DNA from: CAYMTN01 sp964393335
Lineage (GTDB): Bacteria; Chloroflexota; Anaerolineae; Aggregatilineales; Aggregatilineaceae
Direction of reading: 5' to 3'
Assembly: GCA_964393335.1 (NCBI GenBank)
Contig: CAYMTN010000011.1
Coordinates: 1 to 45,018 of the forward strand
Length of the DNA: 45,018 nucleotides
The notes under the pieces were generated by a model. That model was not told the DNA's origin. It did no database searches and was given only the letters and a program-made list of their open reading frames with translations. The position numbers were made by a program, and so were the translations under genes. Positions 14,921 to 23,157 of this stretch are shown here, one piece after another (position 1 is the stretch's first letter; the number at the start of each line of letters is the position of its first letter).

Positions 14921-16759
14921 ATGACCATCTCACCTGACAAGATGCGCTTCACTTTTTCTGATACCGTCGCGGGGTACGTGACCAGCTTCGACCGCGACTC
15001 CGACTTGTTCACGCTGAAGACCAGCGGCGGCGAAGAATATACGGTGAAGTTCGCAGCGAACACATACGCCCAGTTTATCCGCAACCTGGGCGATCCGTAC
15101 CATGATGCAACCGGCCAGATGCGCGAGATGCTGGTACCGGGGCGCTACCTGTTCGTCTACGGCATATATTACCCGGAACATGGCGAGTATACGTTCGAGG
15201 CGCAGTTCCTGCTGTTTGTGGGTCGCCACACGAACGATTTCGTCTTCGAGCGCCCCGATTGGTGGGTCAAGCAGATCCAATCGTTGGGGAATTTTTACCT
15301 CAAGGCGCAGTTCCGGGGCGAGCCGGTTAACTATGACAACTATCGCACCACCATCACGCTGACCGGCGACAAACCGACCGACAACTACCGCCAGGAAACG
15401 GACACGATTTCGCGCCTGGTATATGGTTTCGCATCGGCCTACATGCTGACTGGCGACGAGCGTTTTCTGGAAGGCGCAGAAAAGGGTACTGAGTACCTGC
15501 GCGAACACATGCGCTTTTATGACCTGGACGAAAACATCGTCTACTGGTATCACGGCATCGACGTGCACGGCGCGCGCGAAGACAAGGTTTTTGCCTCTGA
15601 GTTCGGCGATGACCTCGACGCGATCCCGGCTTACGAGCAGATCTACGCGCTGGCCGGACCGATCCAGACCTACCGCATCACCGGCGACCCGCGTATCTTG
15701 CGCGATGCCGAGCTGACAGTCGATCTGTTCGACCGGTTTTTCCTGGACAAAGAAAAGGGCGGCTATTTCTCGCACCTGGACCCGATCATGCTCGACCCGC
15801 GCAGCGAATCGCTGGGGCCGAACAAGGGCAAGAAAAACTGGAACTCCGTCGGCGACCACGCTCCGGCCTACCTGATCAACCTGTGGCTGGCAACCGGGGA
15901 CGAGCGGTACGGCAAGATGCTGGAGTACACGTTTGACACCATCTGCGAGCACTTCCCGGATTATGAGCACAGCCCATTCGTGCAGGAGAAATTTTACGAG
16001 GATTGGTCGCACGACACGACACATATGTGGCAGCAAAATCGCGGCGTGGTCGGCCACAACCTGAAGATCGCGTGGAACCTGATGCGCATGTACGGGATGA
16101 AGGCCAAGCCGGAATACGAAGTACTGGCGCGTAACATCGCCAAACGCATGCCGAGCATTGGCGGCGACCAACAGCGCGGCGGGTGGTACGACGTGATGGA
16201 GCGCGTGCTCCGGCCCGGCGAAGAACGATACCGTTTTGCCTTCCACGACCGCAAGGCGTGGTGGCAGCAGGAACAGGGCATTCTGGCCTTTCTGATCCTG
16301 GCGGGTGTGTTGGGCGATGAAGACTTCCAGCGCCTGTCACGCGAATCGTCGGCGTTCTACAACGCATTCTTCCTGGATCATGACGACGGCGCGGTGTATT
16401 TCAACGTGCTGGCGAACGGCATCCCCTACCTGATGGGCACCGAGCGTTTCAAGGGCAGCCATTCGATGAGCGGTTATCACTCGTTTGAGCTGGCATACCT
16501 GGCGCAGATTTACACCAACCTGCTGCTGACCAAGCAGCCCCTGGAGCTGTACTTCAAGCCGCGCCCGGACGGCTTCAAGGACCGTATCCTGCGCGTATCG
16601 CCGGATATCCTGCCGCCGGGAGCCATTCGTATCACCGATGTGTGGGCCGATGAAGAGCCGTACCGCGACTTTGATGCCCAGGGCCTGACGGTCAAGCTGC
16701 CGGACAGCAAAGAGTCAATCCGGTACCGCGTGCGTCTTGTCCCGACCGGTGCGAAATGA
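14921..16759 (+). CDS. AGE-family (N-acylglucosamine 2-epimerase-like) protein with extra N- and C-terminal domains
   Basis: 612 residues; AGE-family sugar isomerases/epimerases are usually about 400. Residues about 1-110 form a beta-rich domain of unknown type, about 115-540 the alpha/alpha six-barrel, and about 545-612 a beta-rich tail. The barrel holds family-like motifs: R-L-V-Y-G-F-A-S-A-Y, G-H-N-L-K-I-A-W-N-L (histidine of the active site) and W-W-Q-Q-E-Q-G-I-L-A-F-L. AGE enzymes interconvert free sugars such as mannose/glucose or cellobiose/epimer. No signal peptide. Its stop overlaps the start region of the STAS gene (ATGA), so it is translationally linked to the partner-switching genes, and GlgX follows, which suggests a carbohydrate substrate. 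Confidence 0.85.
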   Translation: MTISPDKMRFTFSDTVAGYVTSFDRDSDLFTLKTSGGEEYTVKFAANTYAQFIRNLGDPYHDATGQMREMLVPGRYLFVYGIYYPEHGEYTFEAQFLLFVGRHTNDFVFERPDWWVKQIQSLGNFYLKAQFRGEPVNYDNYRTTITLTGDKPTDNYRQETDTISRLVYGFASAYMLTGDERFLEGAEKGTEYLREHMRFYDLDENIVYWYHGIDVHGAREDKVFASEFGDDLDAIPAYEQIYALAGPIQTYRITGDPRILRDAELTVDLFDRFFLDKEKGGYFSHLDPIMLDPRSESLGPNKGKKNWNSVGDHAPAYLINLWLATGDERYGKMLEYTFDTICEHFPDYEHSPFVQEKFYEDWSHDTTHMWQQNRGVVGHNLKIAWNLMRMYGMKAKPEYEVLARNIAKRMPSIGGDQQRGGWYDVMERVLRPGEERYRFAFHDRKAWWQQEQGILAFLILAGVLGDEDFQRLSRESSAFYNAFFLDHDDGAVYFNVLANGIPYLMGTERFKGSHSMSGYHSFELAYLAQIYTNLLLTKQPLELYFKPRPDGFKDRILRVSPDILPPGAIRITDVWADEEPYRDFDAQGLTVKLPDSKESIRYRVRLVPTGAK

Positions 16760-17106
16760 GGGTAAACGGAATGGAACTGTATGTTGAAGATGTCGGCACC
16801 GTAACTGTCGTTTCGATAGTCGGTGAGATGGACGGTAGCACCGCGCCTGAGGCGCAAGACAAGGTGCTACAGATTCTGGGGCCGGGCGTGCGGATTCTGC
16901 TCGACCTGACCGCCCTGGAGTATATGTCCAGCGCGGGCGCGCGGACCTTGCTGCTCATTCACCGGCAGATCACACAGAATGAAGGTGATTTGATCCTGGC
17001 CGGGCTGAGTATTGAGATCGCGGATATGCTGGCTGCCACGGGTTTTCTGGATTACTTTGACGTTGCCAATACGGTCGATGACGGCCTGGCAATGTATGGC
17101 GAATAA
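16756..17106 (+). CDS. STAS-domain anti-sigma factor antagonist (SpoIIAA/RsbV-like) 1
   Basis: 116 residues if begun at ATG 16756 (overlapping the AGE stop); an ATG at 16771 with GAGGG upstream gives 111 residues and is equally likely. The STAS fold is clear: VGTVTVVSIVGEMDGSTA, then VRILLDLTALEYMSSAGARTL. In SpoIIAA/RsbV the phosphorylated serine is two residues after the methionine of the M-D-S-[ST]-G motif; here it is S59 of M-S-S-A-G, so phosphorylation is possible. In partner switching the unphosphorylated protein binds the anti-sigma kinase and frees its target. Its partners are probably the HATPase kinase and PP2C phosphatase encoded 2.5-3.5 kb downstream. Confidence 0.9.
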   Translation: MRVNGMELYVEDVGTVTVVSIVGEMDGSTAPEAQDKVLQILGPGVRILLDLTALEYMSSAGARTLLLIHRQITQNEGDLILAGLSIEIADMLAATGFLDYFDVANTVDDGLAMYGE

Positions 17107-17118
17107 AAGGGCAACCGT

Positions 17119-19245
17119 ATGAGCACCGTCCAACGGATCGACATTTACCCGACTCATGAATACGAGGGATTTAAGCTGCGTCCGGGCCGCCAACTGCCTT
17201 TTGGGGCAAGCGCCGTGCCCGGCGGGGTAAATTTCTCGATCTTCTCCAGTCACGCGACATCGTGCACGTTGGTGCTGTTTGAAAAAGGCGCCGCCGAGCC
17301 GCGGGTCGAAATTCCCTTTCCGGATGAATTCCGGATCGGGAATGTCTTCGCCATGGTCGTTTTTGACCTGGATTACGAAAATACCGAATACGGCTTCCGC
17401 ATGGATGGACCGTTCCAGCCGGAGGCGGGCCACCGCTTTGATAAAAACAAAATCCTCATGGACCCATACGCCAGAGCGATTGGCGGGCGTGCCGTGTGGG
17501 GCAAACAGCCCAACTGGGATGATACCTACCAGCACCGCGCGAGCCTGGTCTATGACGATTTTGACTGGCAGGACGACCACCCGCTGGAAATGCCGATCGA
17601 AGACCTCGTGATCTACGAGATGCACGTGCGCAGCTTCACGCGGGACGAGTCATCGGGCGTGCGCAACCCCGGCACGTTTGCCGCCATGCGCGAGAAGATC
17701 TCATACCTGAAAGAACTGGGCATCAACTGTGTTGAGTTGATGCCGGTCTACGAGTTCGACGAGTATGAAAACAGCCGCCCCAGCCCGGTCACCGGCGAAC
17801 TGCTGATGAATTATTGGGGCTACAGTACGGTTGGATTCTTCGCACCCAAAGCCGGGTATGCGGCCACCGGGCACCTGGGCATGCAAGTGGATGAGTTTAA
17901 GGCCCTGGTAAAAGAACTACACAAAAACGAGATCGAGGTCATCCTCGATGTGGTGTTTAACCATACGGCAGAGGGCAACGAACAAGGCCCGACGATCTCG
18001 TTTCGGGGGCTGGACAACAAAATCTACTACATGCTCACGCCCGAAGGGTACTACTTCAATTTCAGCGGCACGGGTAACACGCTCAACTGCAACCACCCGG
18101 TCGTGCGCAACATGGTGCTCGACTGCCTGCGCTACTGGGCTGCCGAGTATCACATCGACGGGTTTCGTTTTGATCTCGCCGCGATCCTGGGGCGCGCTCA
18201 GAACGGCGCACCGCTGAGCAATCCCCCGCTGTTGGAAGCGCTGGCCCACGATCCGATCCTGGCGAAGTGCAAACTGATCGCGGAAGCATGGGACGCAGGC
18301 GGGCTGTACCAGGTCGGGTCGTTCCCGGCCTACGGGCGTTGGGCGGAGTGGAACGGCAAGTACCGTGACGCCATCCGCCGCTTTATCAAGGGCGATGAGG
18401 ACCTGGTTGGTGAGATGGCCCAGCGGCTCCAGGGATCACCGGACCTGTACGCGCTTCGCGGGCCGACGGCGTCGATCAACTTCATCACCGCGCACGACGG
18501 GTTCACGCTTTACGACCTGGTGTCGTACAACGACAAGCACAACGAGGCCAACGGCGAAGGCAACCGCGACGGCGCGAACGATAACAACAGTTGGAATTGC
18601 GGCTGGGAAGGCCCGACGGACGATCCCGGCATCAATGCGCTGCGCAAACAGCAGATCAAAAACGCCGTTACGTTGATGATGGTCAGCCAGGGTGTGCCCA
18701 TGCTGCTGATGGGGGATGAAATCGCCCGCACGAAACACGGCAACAACAACACCTACTGTCACGACAACGAACTGAACTGGCTGAACTGGAACCTGATGGA
18801 AGAGAACGCAGGCCTGCTGCGCTTTTTCCAGCAGGTGATCGCGTTCCGCCACGCACACCCCGCGCTGCGCAACCGCTGGCATTTCAGCAACCGCGACTAC
18901 ATGGGCAGCGGGTATCCCGACATCTCCTGGCACGGTACCAACGCCTGGGATGCTGACTGGTCGGATACCAGCCGTACGCTGGCCTTTATGCTGTGCGGCT
19001 ACCATGCCAAAAACGGTACCGCACGCGACAATCATATTTACGTGGCGATGAACACGCACTGGGATGGACTGCCCTTCGAACTGCCGAAGCTGCCGTTGGG
19101 CATGAGTTGGCATGTCGCTATCAACACGTCGATGTCCTCACCCGAAGACGTTTTTGAGGTGGGGCACGAACCGGAATTGTCTGATCAAACACATATCATC
19201 GTTGGGGGACGCAGCGTTGTCGTCCTTGTGGGCAAGTCCCATTAA
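17119..19245 (+). CDS. glgX: Glycogen debranching enzyme GlgX (GH13 isoamylase type)
   Basis: 708 residues, the length of bacterial GlgX/TreX. An N-terminal CBM48-like domain (about 15-130; LPFGASAVPGGVNFSIFSSH) precedes the GH13 barrel (about 155-580). Catalytic residues: nucleophile D352 (DGFRFDLA), acid/base E389 (LIAEAWD) and transition-state stabiliser D460 (ITAHDGFTLYD). The conserved region I DVVFNHTAEGNE is also present. It hydrolyses alpha-1,6 branches of limit-dextrin chains during glycogen breakdown. It is flanked on both sides by STAS anti-sigma antagonist genes, 12 bases from the first and 33 from the second, so expression is coupled to a partner-switching module. No other glycogen gene is in the window. 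Confidence 0.95.
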   Translation: MSTVQRIDIYPTHEYEGFKLRPGRQLPFGASAVPGGVNFSIFSSHATSCTLVLFEKGAAEPRVEIPFPDEFRIGNVFAMVVFDLDYENTEYGFRMDGPFQPEAGHRFDKNKILMDPYARAIGGRAVWGKQPNWDDTYQHRASLVYDDFDWQDDHPLEMPIEDLVIYEMHVRSFTRDESSGVRNPGTFAAMREKISYLKELGINCVELMPVYEFDEYENSRPSPVTGELLMNYWGYSTVGFFAPKAGYAATGHLGMQVDEFKALVKELHKNEIEVILDVVFNHTAEGNEQGPTISFRGLDNKIYYMLTPEGYYFNFSGTGNTLNCNHPVVRNMVLDCLRYWAAEYHIDGFRFDLAAILGRAQNGAPLSNPPLLEALAHDPILAKCKLIAEAWDAGGLYQVGSFPAYGRWAEWNGKYRDAIRRFIKGDEDLVGEMAQRLQGSPDLYALRGPTASINFITAHDGFTLYDLVSYNDKHNEANGEGNRDGANDNNSWNCGWEGPTDDPGINALRKQQIKNAVTLMMVSQGVPMLLMGDEIARTKHGNNNTYCHDNELNWLNWNLMEENAGLLRFFQQVIAFRHAHPALRNRWHFSNRDYMGSGYPDISWHGTNAWDADWSDTSRTLAFMLCGYHAKNGTARDNHIYVAMNTHWDGLPFELPKLPLGMSWHVAINTSMSSPEDVFEVGHEPELSDQTHIIVGGRSVVVLVGKSH

Positions 19246-19278
19246 ACCCATTACACGACAAAGAGGAGATTATCCATC

Positions 19279-19620
19279 ATGGCTTTTTCAGTAACGCTTG
19301 AAATGACCGACAACGGGATCGCAAAAATCACGCTGGCCGGTGAGCTGGACGCATCGGTGGCGCAGGAGTTCCGTGACGAAGTGGATCGGGCCGCCGGGTT
19401 GGGCGCAAAACGATTGGTGCTGCTCATGGAAGGGCTGGAGTACATGGCCAGCGCCGGGCTGCGCTCGTTGATTTTCGCCAAGCAGAAGATGGGCGCGGGC
19501 GTGGACATCTACATCATTGCCCCGCAGGAGCCGATCATCGACACGCTGACCATGACAGGTTTCCAACACAGCGTCATCATGCTGGACGAGTACGACGCCG
19601 CCCAAGTCGAAAATCTCTAG
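19279..19620 (+). CDS. STAS-domain anti-sigma factor antagonist (SpoIIAA/RsbV-like) 2
   Basis: 113 residues with AGAGGAG upstream. STAS pattern: NGIAKITLAGELDASVAQEF, then AKRLVLLMEGLEYMASAGLRSL; the phosphorylatable serine is S58 in M-A-S-A-G. It is closer to typical RsbV than the first STAS protein and is followed after one base by the anti-sigma kinase gene, the classical rsbV-rsbW order. It is therefore the more likely direct partner of that kinase. Confidence 0.93.
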   Translation: MAFSVTLEMTDNGIAKITLAGELDASVAQEFRDEVDRAAGLGAKRLVLLMEGLEYMASAGLRSLIFAKQKMGAGVDIYIIAPQEPIIDTLTMTGFQHSVIMLDEYDAAQVENL

Positions 19621-19621
19621 G

Positions 19622-20089
19622 TTGTCGGGACGCAAACCTGCCATGCCAGACCTATACCCTTTGACCGTACCCGGAGAACTTGAGTCGCTCAAGGCTATTC
19701 GTGATTATGTCATGGATGCAACATCGATAGCGGGGTTTAACAAGGTGCTTGCCAATCGCTTGCGCCTGGCTGTGGATGAGATCGTGACGAATTCGATCAT
19801 TCACGGCTATAAAGACGCTGGCCTGGAAGGTGATGTTCGGATCGAAGCACAAATTGACGAGCAGAAACTGGTCATCATCGTCGAGGATGAGGGGGCCTTT
19901 TACGACCCGATGCAGCATACCATGCCGACACCGGACGATCTTGGCCAGCCGCTCGATACCCGCGAGATTGGTGGGCTGGGCATCTATCTTGCCGTTAGCA
20001 GCATTGACGAATTTCGCTTTGAGCATAGCGGAACGCAGAACCGGAACATCTTCACCATGTACCGGCCTGCGCTCGACGAAGATGACTAG
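19622..20089 (+). CDS. RsbW/SpoIIAB-like anti-sigma factor serine kinase (HATPase_c)
   Basis: 155 residues from TTG 19622; an ATG at 19643 would give 148 and cannot be excluded, as neither has a strong ribosome site. The GHKL ATPase motifs are present: N-box AVDEIVTNSIIHGY, G1 VEDEGAFYDP and G2 GGLGIYLA. Such proteins bind a sigma factor or other effector and phosphorylate the STAS antagonist. The gene lies one base after STAS 2 and 78 bases before the phosphatase. No sigma factor gene is adjacent, so the target is unknown and need not be a sigma factor. Confidence 0.92.
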   Translation: MSGRKPAMPDLYPLTVPGELESLKAIRDYVMDATSIAGFNKVLANRLRLAVDEIVTNSIIHGYKDAGLEGDVRIEAQIDEQKLVIIVEDEGAFYDPMQHTMPTPDDLGQPLDTREIGGLGIYLAVSSIDEFRFEHSGTQNRNIFTMYRPALDEDD

Positions 20090-20167
20090 ACAAGCTGAGC
20101 ACCACCCGCACGGTGTCACGCGGGGGTTAGTTGTGACGGTTTATCAGATCGTCCAGGGAATTGACTT

Positions 20168-22018
20168 ATGGAACTAGAACAGGGGCGCTTGCTCGTTGCC
20201 GACGATGAACAGGCCAGTTGCTCGGACCTTGCCGGCCAACTGGAAGACCTGGGGTACCATGTCACCTGTGTGCATAATGCGGATGACGTGTTAAAGACGC
20301 TTGAGCAGGAATCGTTTGGCCTGCTGCTGCTCGACGTAAATCTCCCTGGTGACAGCAGCGTAAATCTGCTGAAGAACATCAAAGCACGCAACGGACTCGC
20401 CGGGCTGCCGGTGATCGTGGTGGCGATTTCCCTTGACGTCGAGATCATCACCCGCTGCATCGAAGCCGGCGCAGATGATTATCTGATCGAGCCGTATGAC
20501 CCCGGTTTGCTGCAGGCACGGATCAGCATTGTGCTTGAGCGGCGGCGCATGTTGCGCGAGCAGTATGAAGACTGCGAAAAAGCGCAAAAACTGGCCGACG
20601 AGCTGCAACAAGTGATCCTGCCGGTTGGTATCGCGCTGTCCGCCGAAACGGACTTTGACCGTTTGTTGGAGCAAATCCTGATCGAAGCCAAAGCCGTTGC
20701 GAATGCGGACGCTGGCACGCTGTATCTCAGCAACGGCGACGTTCTGGACTTCGCCATTGTGCTGACGGATTCGCTGGGGGTGGCGCTGGGCGGCACGACC
20801 GGCAATCCGATCACGTTTAGGCCGCTCCCGCTGTACGTGGATGGCGAGCCGAACATGCACAACGTAGCGTCGTCTGTGGCACTGACCGGGCGTTCTGTCA
20901 AGGTGGCGGATGTCTACGTGGCGAAGGACTATGACTTTTCGGGAACCAAGACGTTCGACGAGCAGAACGGATACCGTACGAAGTCCATGCTGACTGTGCC
21001 GCTAAAAAACAACAAGGACGAGGTGATCGGCGTCCTGCAATTGATTAACTCGCAGAATCCCGAAACCGGGGAAGTCAACGAATTTGACTTCTACGAGCAG
21101 CTTGTCATCGAAACCCTGGCTTCACAGGCGGCAGTCGCGCTGAACAACCAGCTTGTCACGCGGCGGCAGACCGAGCTGCTCAAACTGGAGCGAGACGTAC
21201 AGGTTGGGCACAGCATCCAGGCCGACTTTTTGCCCAAGGACGACGAACTGCCCCAGGTAAAAGGGTGGGAGATCGCTACCTGTTTGCATCCGGCGCGACA
21301 GGTGGCCGGTGACTTTTACGACACGTTTGAAATGACGCACCAGCGCATCGGCTTCTTGATTGCGGATGTGTGCGATAAAGGGGTGGGCGCGGCGCTGTTC
21401 ATGGCGCTGATGCGCAGCCTGACACGCGCTTTTGCCATGCAGCACTACTCAACCGACCTGATGGACGTCCTGGAAGACGAACCGGCTATGGACCGCCAGA
21501 AAACGTCGGGCCGGCGCGTTCTCCCCTCGGTGGGCAGCCTGCCGCTGCAAAAAGCTGTGCAGCTCACCAATGATTATGTTGCCAATAATCACGCGAGTTT
21601 GGGCATGTTCGCCACGATGTTTTTTGGCGTATTGAACCCGTCCAGCGGCTCCGTGATTTACATCAACGGCGGACACAATGCGCCGATCATCGTTGATGCC
21701 CAGGGCAAGGTCAAAACGCACTTGCAGCCAACCGGTCCGGCAGTGGGGATATTCCCGAATGCACAGTTCAAGATCGAAAAAACACGCCTTTACCCCGGCG
21801 ACAGCCTGGTCTGCTTCACCGATGGCGTGCCGGATGCCCGCACACCGGAAAACAAGTTCTTTGGCGAGAAGAGCCTGTTGGAGTACCTCGCGGTCCCGGC
21901 CCAGTCGGCCTCAGAGCTGTTGAAACGCATCGAAACCGGGTTGTTCGAGCATATCGCGGACGCTGACCAGTTCGACGACATCACCATGTTGATCGTGCGC
22001 CGCGTGCCAACGAGTTGA
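20168..22018 (+). CDS. Receiver-GAF-PP2C (SpoIIE/RsbU-like) serine phosphatase
   Basis: 616 residues: receiver domain (1-125), GAF domain (about 145-330) and PP2C_SIG phosphatase (about 375-612). The phosphatase has P-A-R-Q-V-A-G-D-F-Y-D, A-D-V-C-D-K-G-V-G-A-A-L-F-M and F-T-D-G-V-P-D-A-R, the metal-binding aspartates of SpoIIE-type enzymes. The receiver keeps D12, D13 and D56, but the switch threonine/serine is A86 and the invariant lysine is E108 (Y-L-I-E-P-Y-D), so normal phosphorylation signalling is doubtful. The enzyme should dephosphorylate the STAS proteins, reactivating them. An insertion of about 35 residues (about 437-470) breaks the phosphatase domain. Signals may enter through the GAF domain. 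Confidence 0.93.
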   Translation: MELEQGRLLVADDEQASCSDLAGQLEDLGYHVTCVHNADDVLKTLEQESFGLLLLDVNLPGDSSVNLLKNIKARNGLAGLPVIVVAISLDVEIITRCIEAGADDYLIEPYDPGLLQARISIVLERRRMLREQYEDCEKAQKLADELQQVILPVGIALSAETDFDRLLEQILIEAKAVANADAGTLYLSNGDVLDFAIVLTDSLGVALGGTTGNPITFRPLPLYVDGEPNMHNVASSVALTGRSVKVADVYVAKDYDFSGTKTFDEQNGYRTKSMLTVPLKNNKDEVIGVLQLINSQNPETGEVNEFDFYEQLVIETLASQAAVALNNQLVTRRQTELLKLERDVQVGHSIQADFLPKDDELPQVKGWEIATCLHPARQVAGDFYDTFEMTHQRIGFLIADVCDKGVGAALFMALMRSLTRAFAMQHYSTDLMDVLEDEPAMDRQKTSGRRVLPSVGSLPLQKAVQLTNDYVANNHASLGMFATMFFGVLNPSSGSVIYINGGHNAPIIVDAQGKVKTHLQPTGPAVGIFPNAQFKIEKTRLYPGDSLVCFTDGVPDARTPENKFFGEKSLLEYLAVPAQSASELLKRIETGLFEHIADADQFDDITMLIVRRVPTS

Positions 22019-22035
22019 TCGTGAGTCAGGGACGT

Positions 22036-23070
22036 ATGCGGTATAAACTGCTGGGAAAAAGTGGGCTGCGTGTCTCCGAATTGTGCCTGGGCACCATGAC
22101 GTTTGGCGAAGACTGGGGCTGGGGCGCGTCCCACGACGAAAGCCGCCGCATCTTCGAGGCGTTTGTCGAAGCGGGTGGCAATTTCATCGACACGGCGAAC
22201 CACTACACCGAAGGGTCCGCCGAGCAGATCGTCGGTGAGCTTGTTGCCGGGGAACGTGACCGGTTTGTGGTAGCGACCAAATACACGCTGTACACGCGCC
22301 GGGATGATCCGAACGCGTCCGGTAATCATCGTAAGAGCATGGTGCAGGCGCTGGAAGGCAGTCTTAAGCGCCTGAAGACCGATTACGTGGACCTGTACTG
22401 GGTGCATGCCTGGGATTTCACGACGCCGGTTGATGAAGTCATGCGTGCGCTGGACGATCTCGTGCGGGCGGGCAAGGTGCTGTACGTTGGCGTGTCTGAT
22501 ACCCCGGCGTGGATCGTCTCGCAGGCCAACACACTGGCCGATCTGCGGGGGTGGTCACGCTTTATCGGCTTGCAGGCCCCGTACAACCTACTTGAGCGCG
22601 AGTTGGAAGCCGACCTGCTGCCGATGGCCCACGCCTTTGACATCGGCGTGCTGACCTGGGGACCGCTCAGCAGCGGCAAGCTGAGCGGCAAACACAGTCG
22701 CCAGGGCGAAGAAGCCGACTCGAAACGCATCCGCCACGCGCGCCTGACCGACCGTGAAAATGTGATCATCGATGAGGTGGTCGCCATCGCGCAGGAAATC
22801 GGGCGCTCACCCTCGCAGGTGGCGATCAACTGGATTCGCCAACAGCAGCAGCGGGCGCTGATCGTGCCGGTGTTGGGAGCGCGCACGGTCGATCAGATGC
22901 GTGATAACCTCGGCTGCCTGGAATTCGAGCTGAGCGCCGATCATCTGCGCCGGTTGGATACGGTGAGCCGCATGGAGTTTGGATTCCCGCACGACTTCCT
23001 TGATTCCGATATGGCGCACAACCTGTTATTTGGCGGGACCTACGATTTGCTGGATAACCACCGGCGCTGA
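22036..23070 (+). CDS. Aldo/keto reductase
   Basis: 344 residues from ATG 22036 (MRYKLLGKSGLRVS, the usual family start); GTG 22021 and TTG 22015 are in-frame alternatives that overlap or touch the phosphatase stop. The TIM-barrel NADPH-dependent tetrad is visible: D in NFIDTANHY, Y of that motif, K in VVATKYTLY and H in YWVHAWD. The C-terminal V-L-G-A-R-T-V-D-Q-M-R-D-N-L motif binds NADPH. It reduces aldehydes or ketones, substrate unknown. It is the last gene of the 20-kb plus-strand series and ends at a strong hairpin, fitting the end of a transcription unit. Confidence 0.92.
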   Translation: MRYKLLGKSGLRVSELCLGTMTFGEDWGWGASHDESRRIFEAFVEAGGNFIDTANHYTEGSAEQIVGELVAGERDRFVVATKYTLYTRRDDPNASGNHRKSMVQALEGSLKRLKTDYVDLYWVHAWDFTTPVDEVMRALDDLVRAGKVLYVGVSDTPAWIVSQANTLADLRGWSRFIGLQAPYNLLERELEADLLPMAHAFDIGVLTWGPLSSGKLSGKHSRQGEEADSKRIRHARLTDRENVIIDEVVAIAQEIGRSPSQVAINWIRQQQQRALIVPVLGARTVDQMRDNLGCLEFELSADHLRRLDTVSRMEFGFPHDFLDSDMAHNLLFGGTYDLLDNHRR

Positions 23071-23095
23071 ATCCTCTCCCCTGAAACCTATGTCA

Positions 23096-23141
23096 CCGGG
23101 CGCGGCGAGCAACTGCTCATCGCGCCCGGCTGAGAACTCAG
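23096..23141. terminator. Strong hairpin between convergent aldo/keto reductase and sensor kinase genes
   Basis: CCGGGCGCG (23096-23104) pairs with CGCGCCCGG (23121-23129), continued inside by GAGC (23107-23110) with GCTC (23115-23118) around an AACT loop. CTGAG-AA-CTCAG follows at 23130-23141. Its position between converging genes suggests a bidirectional terminator, although no T-tract is present. Confidence 0.55.
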
Positions 23142-23157
23142 CATTGCTGTGGGGCGG

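Noticed and set aside
3055..23070. Genomic island or prophage origin for the long plus-strand series
   Set aside because: No integrase, transposase, tRNA, terminal repeats or change in base composition was seen at either end.
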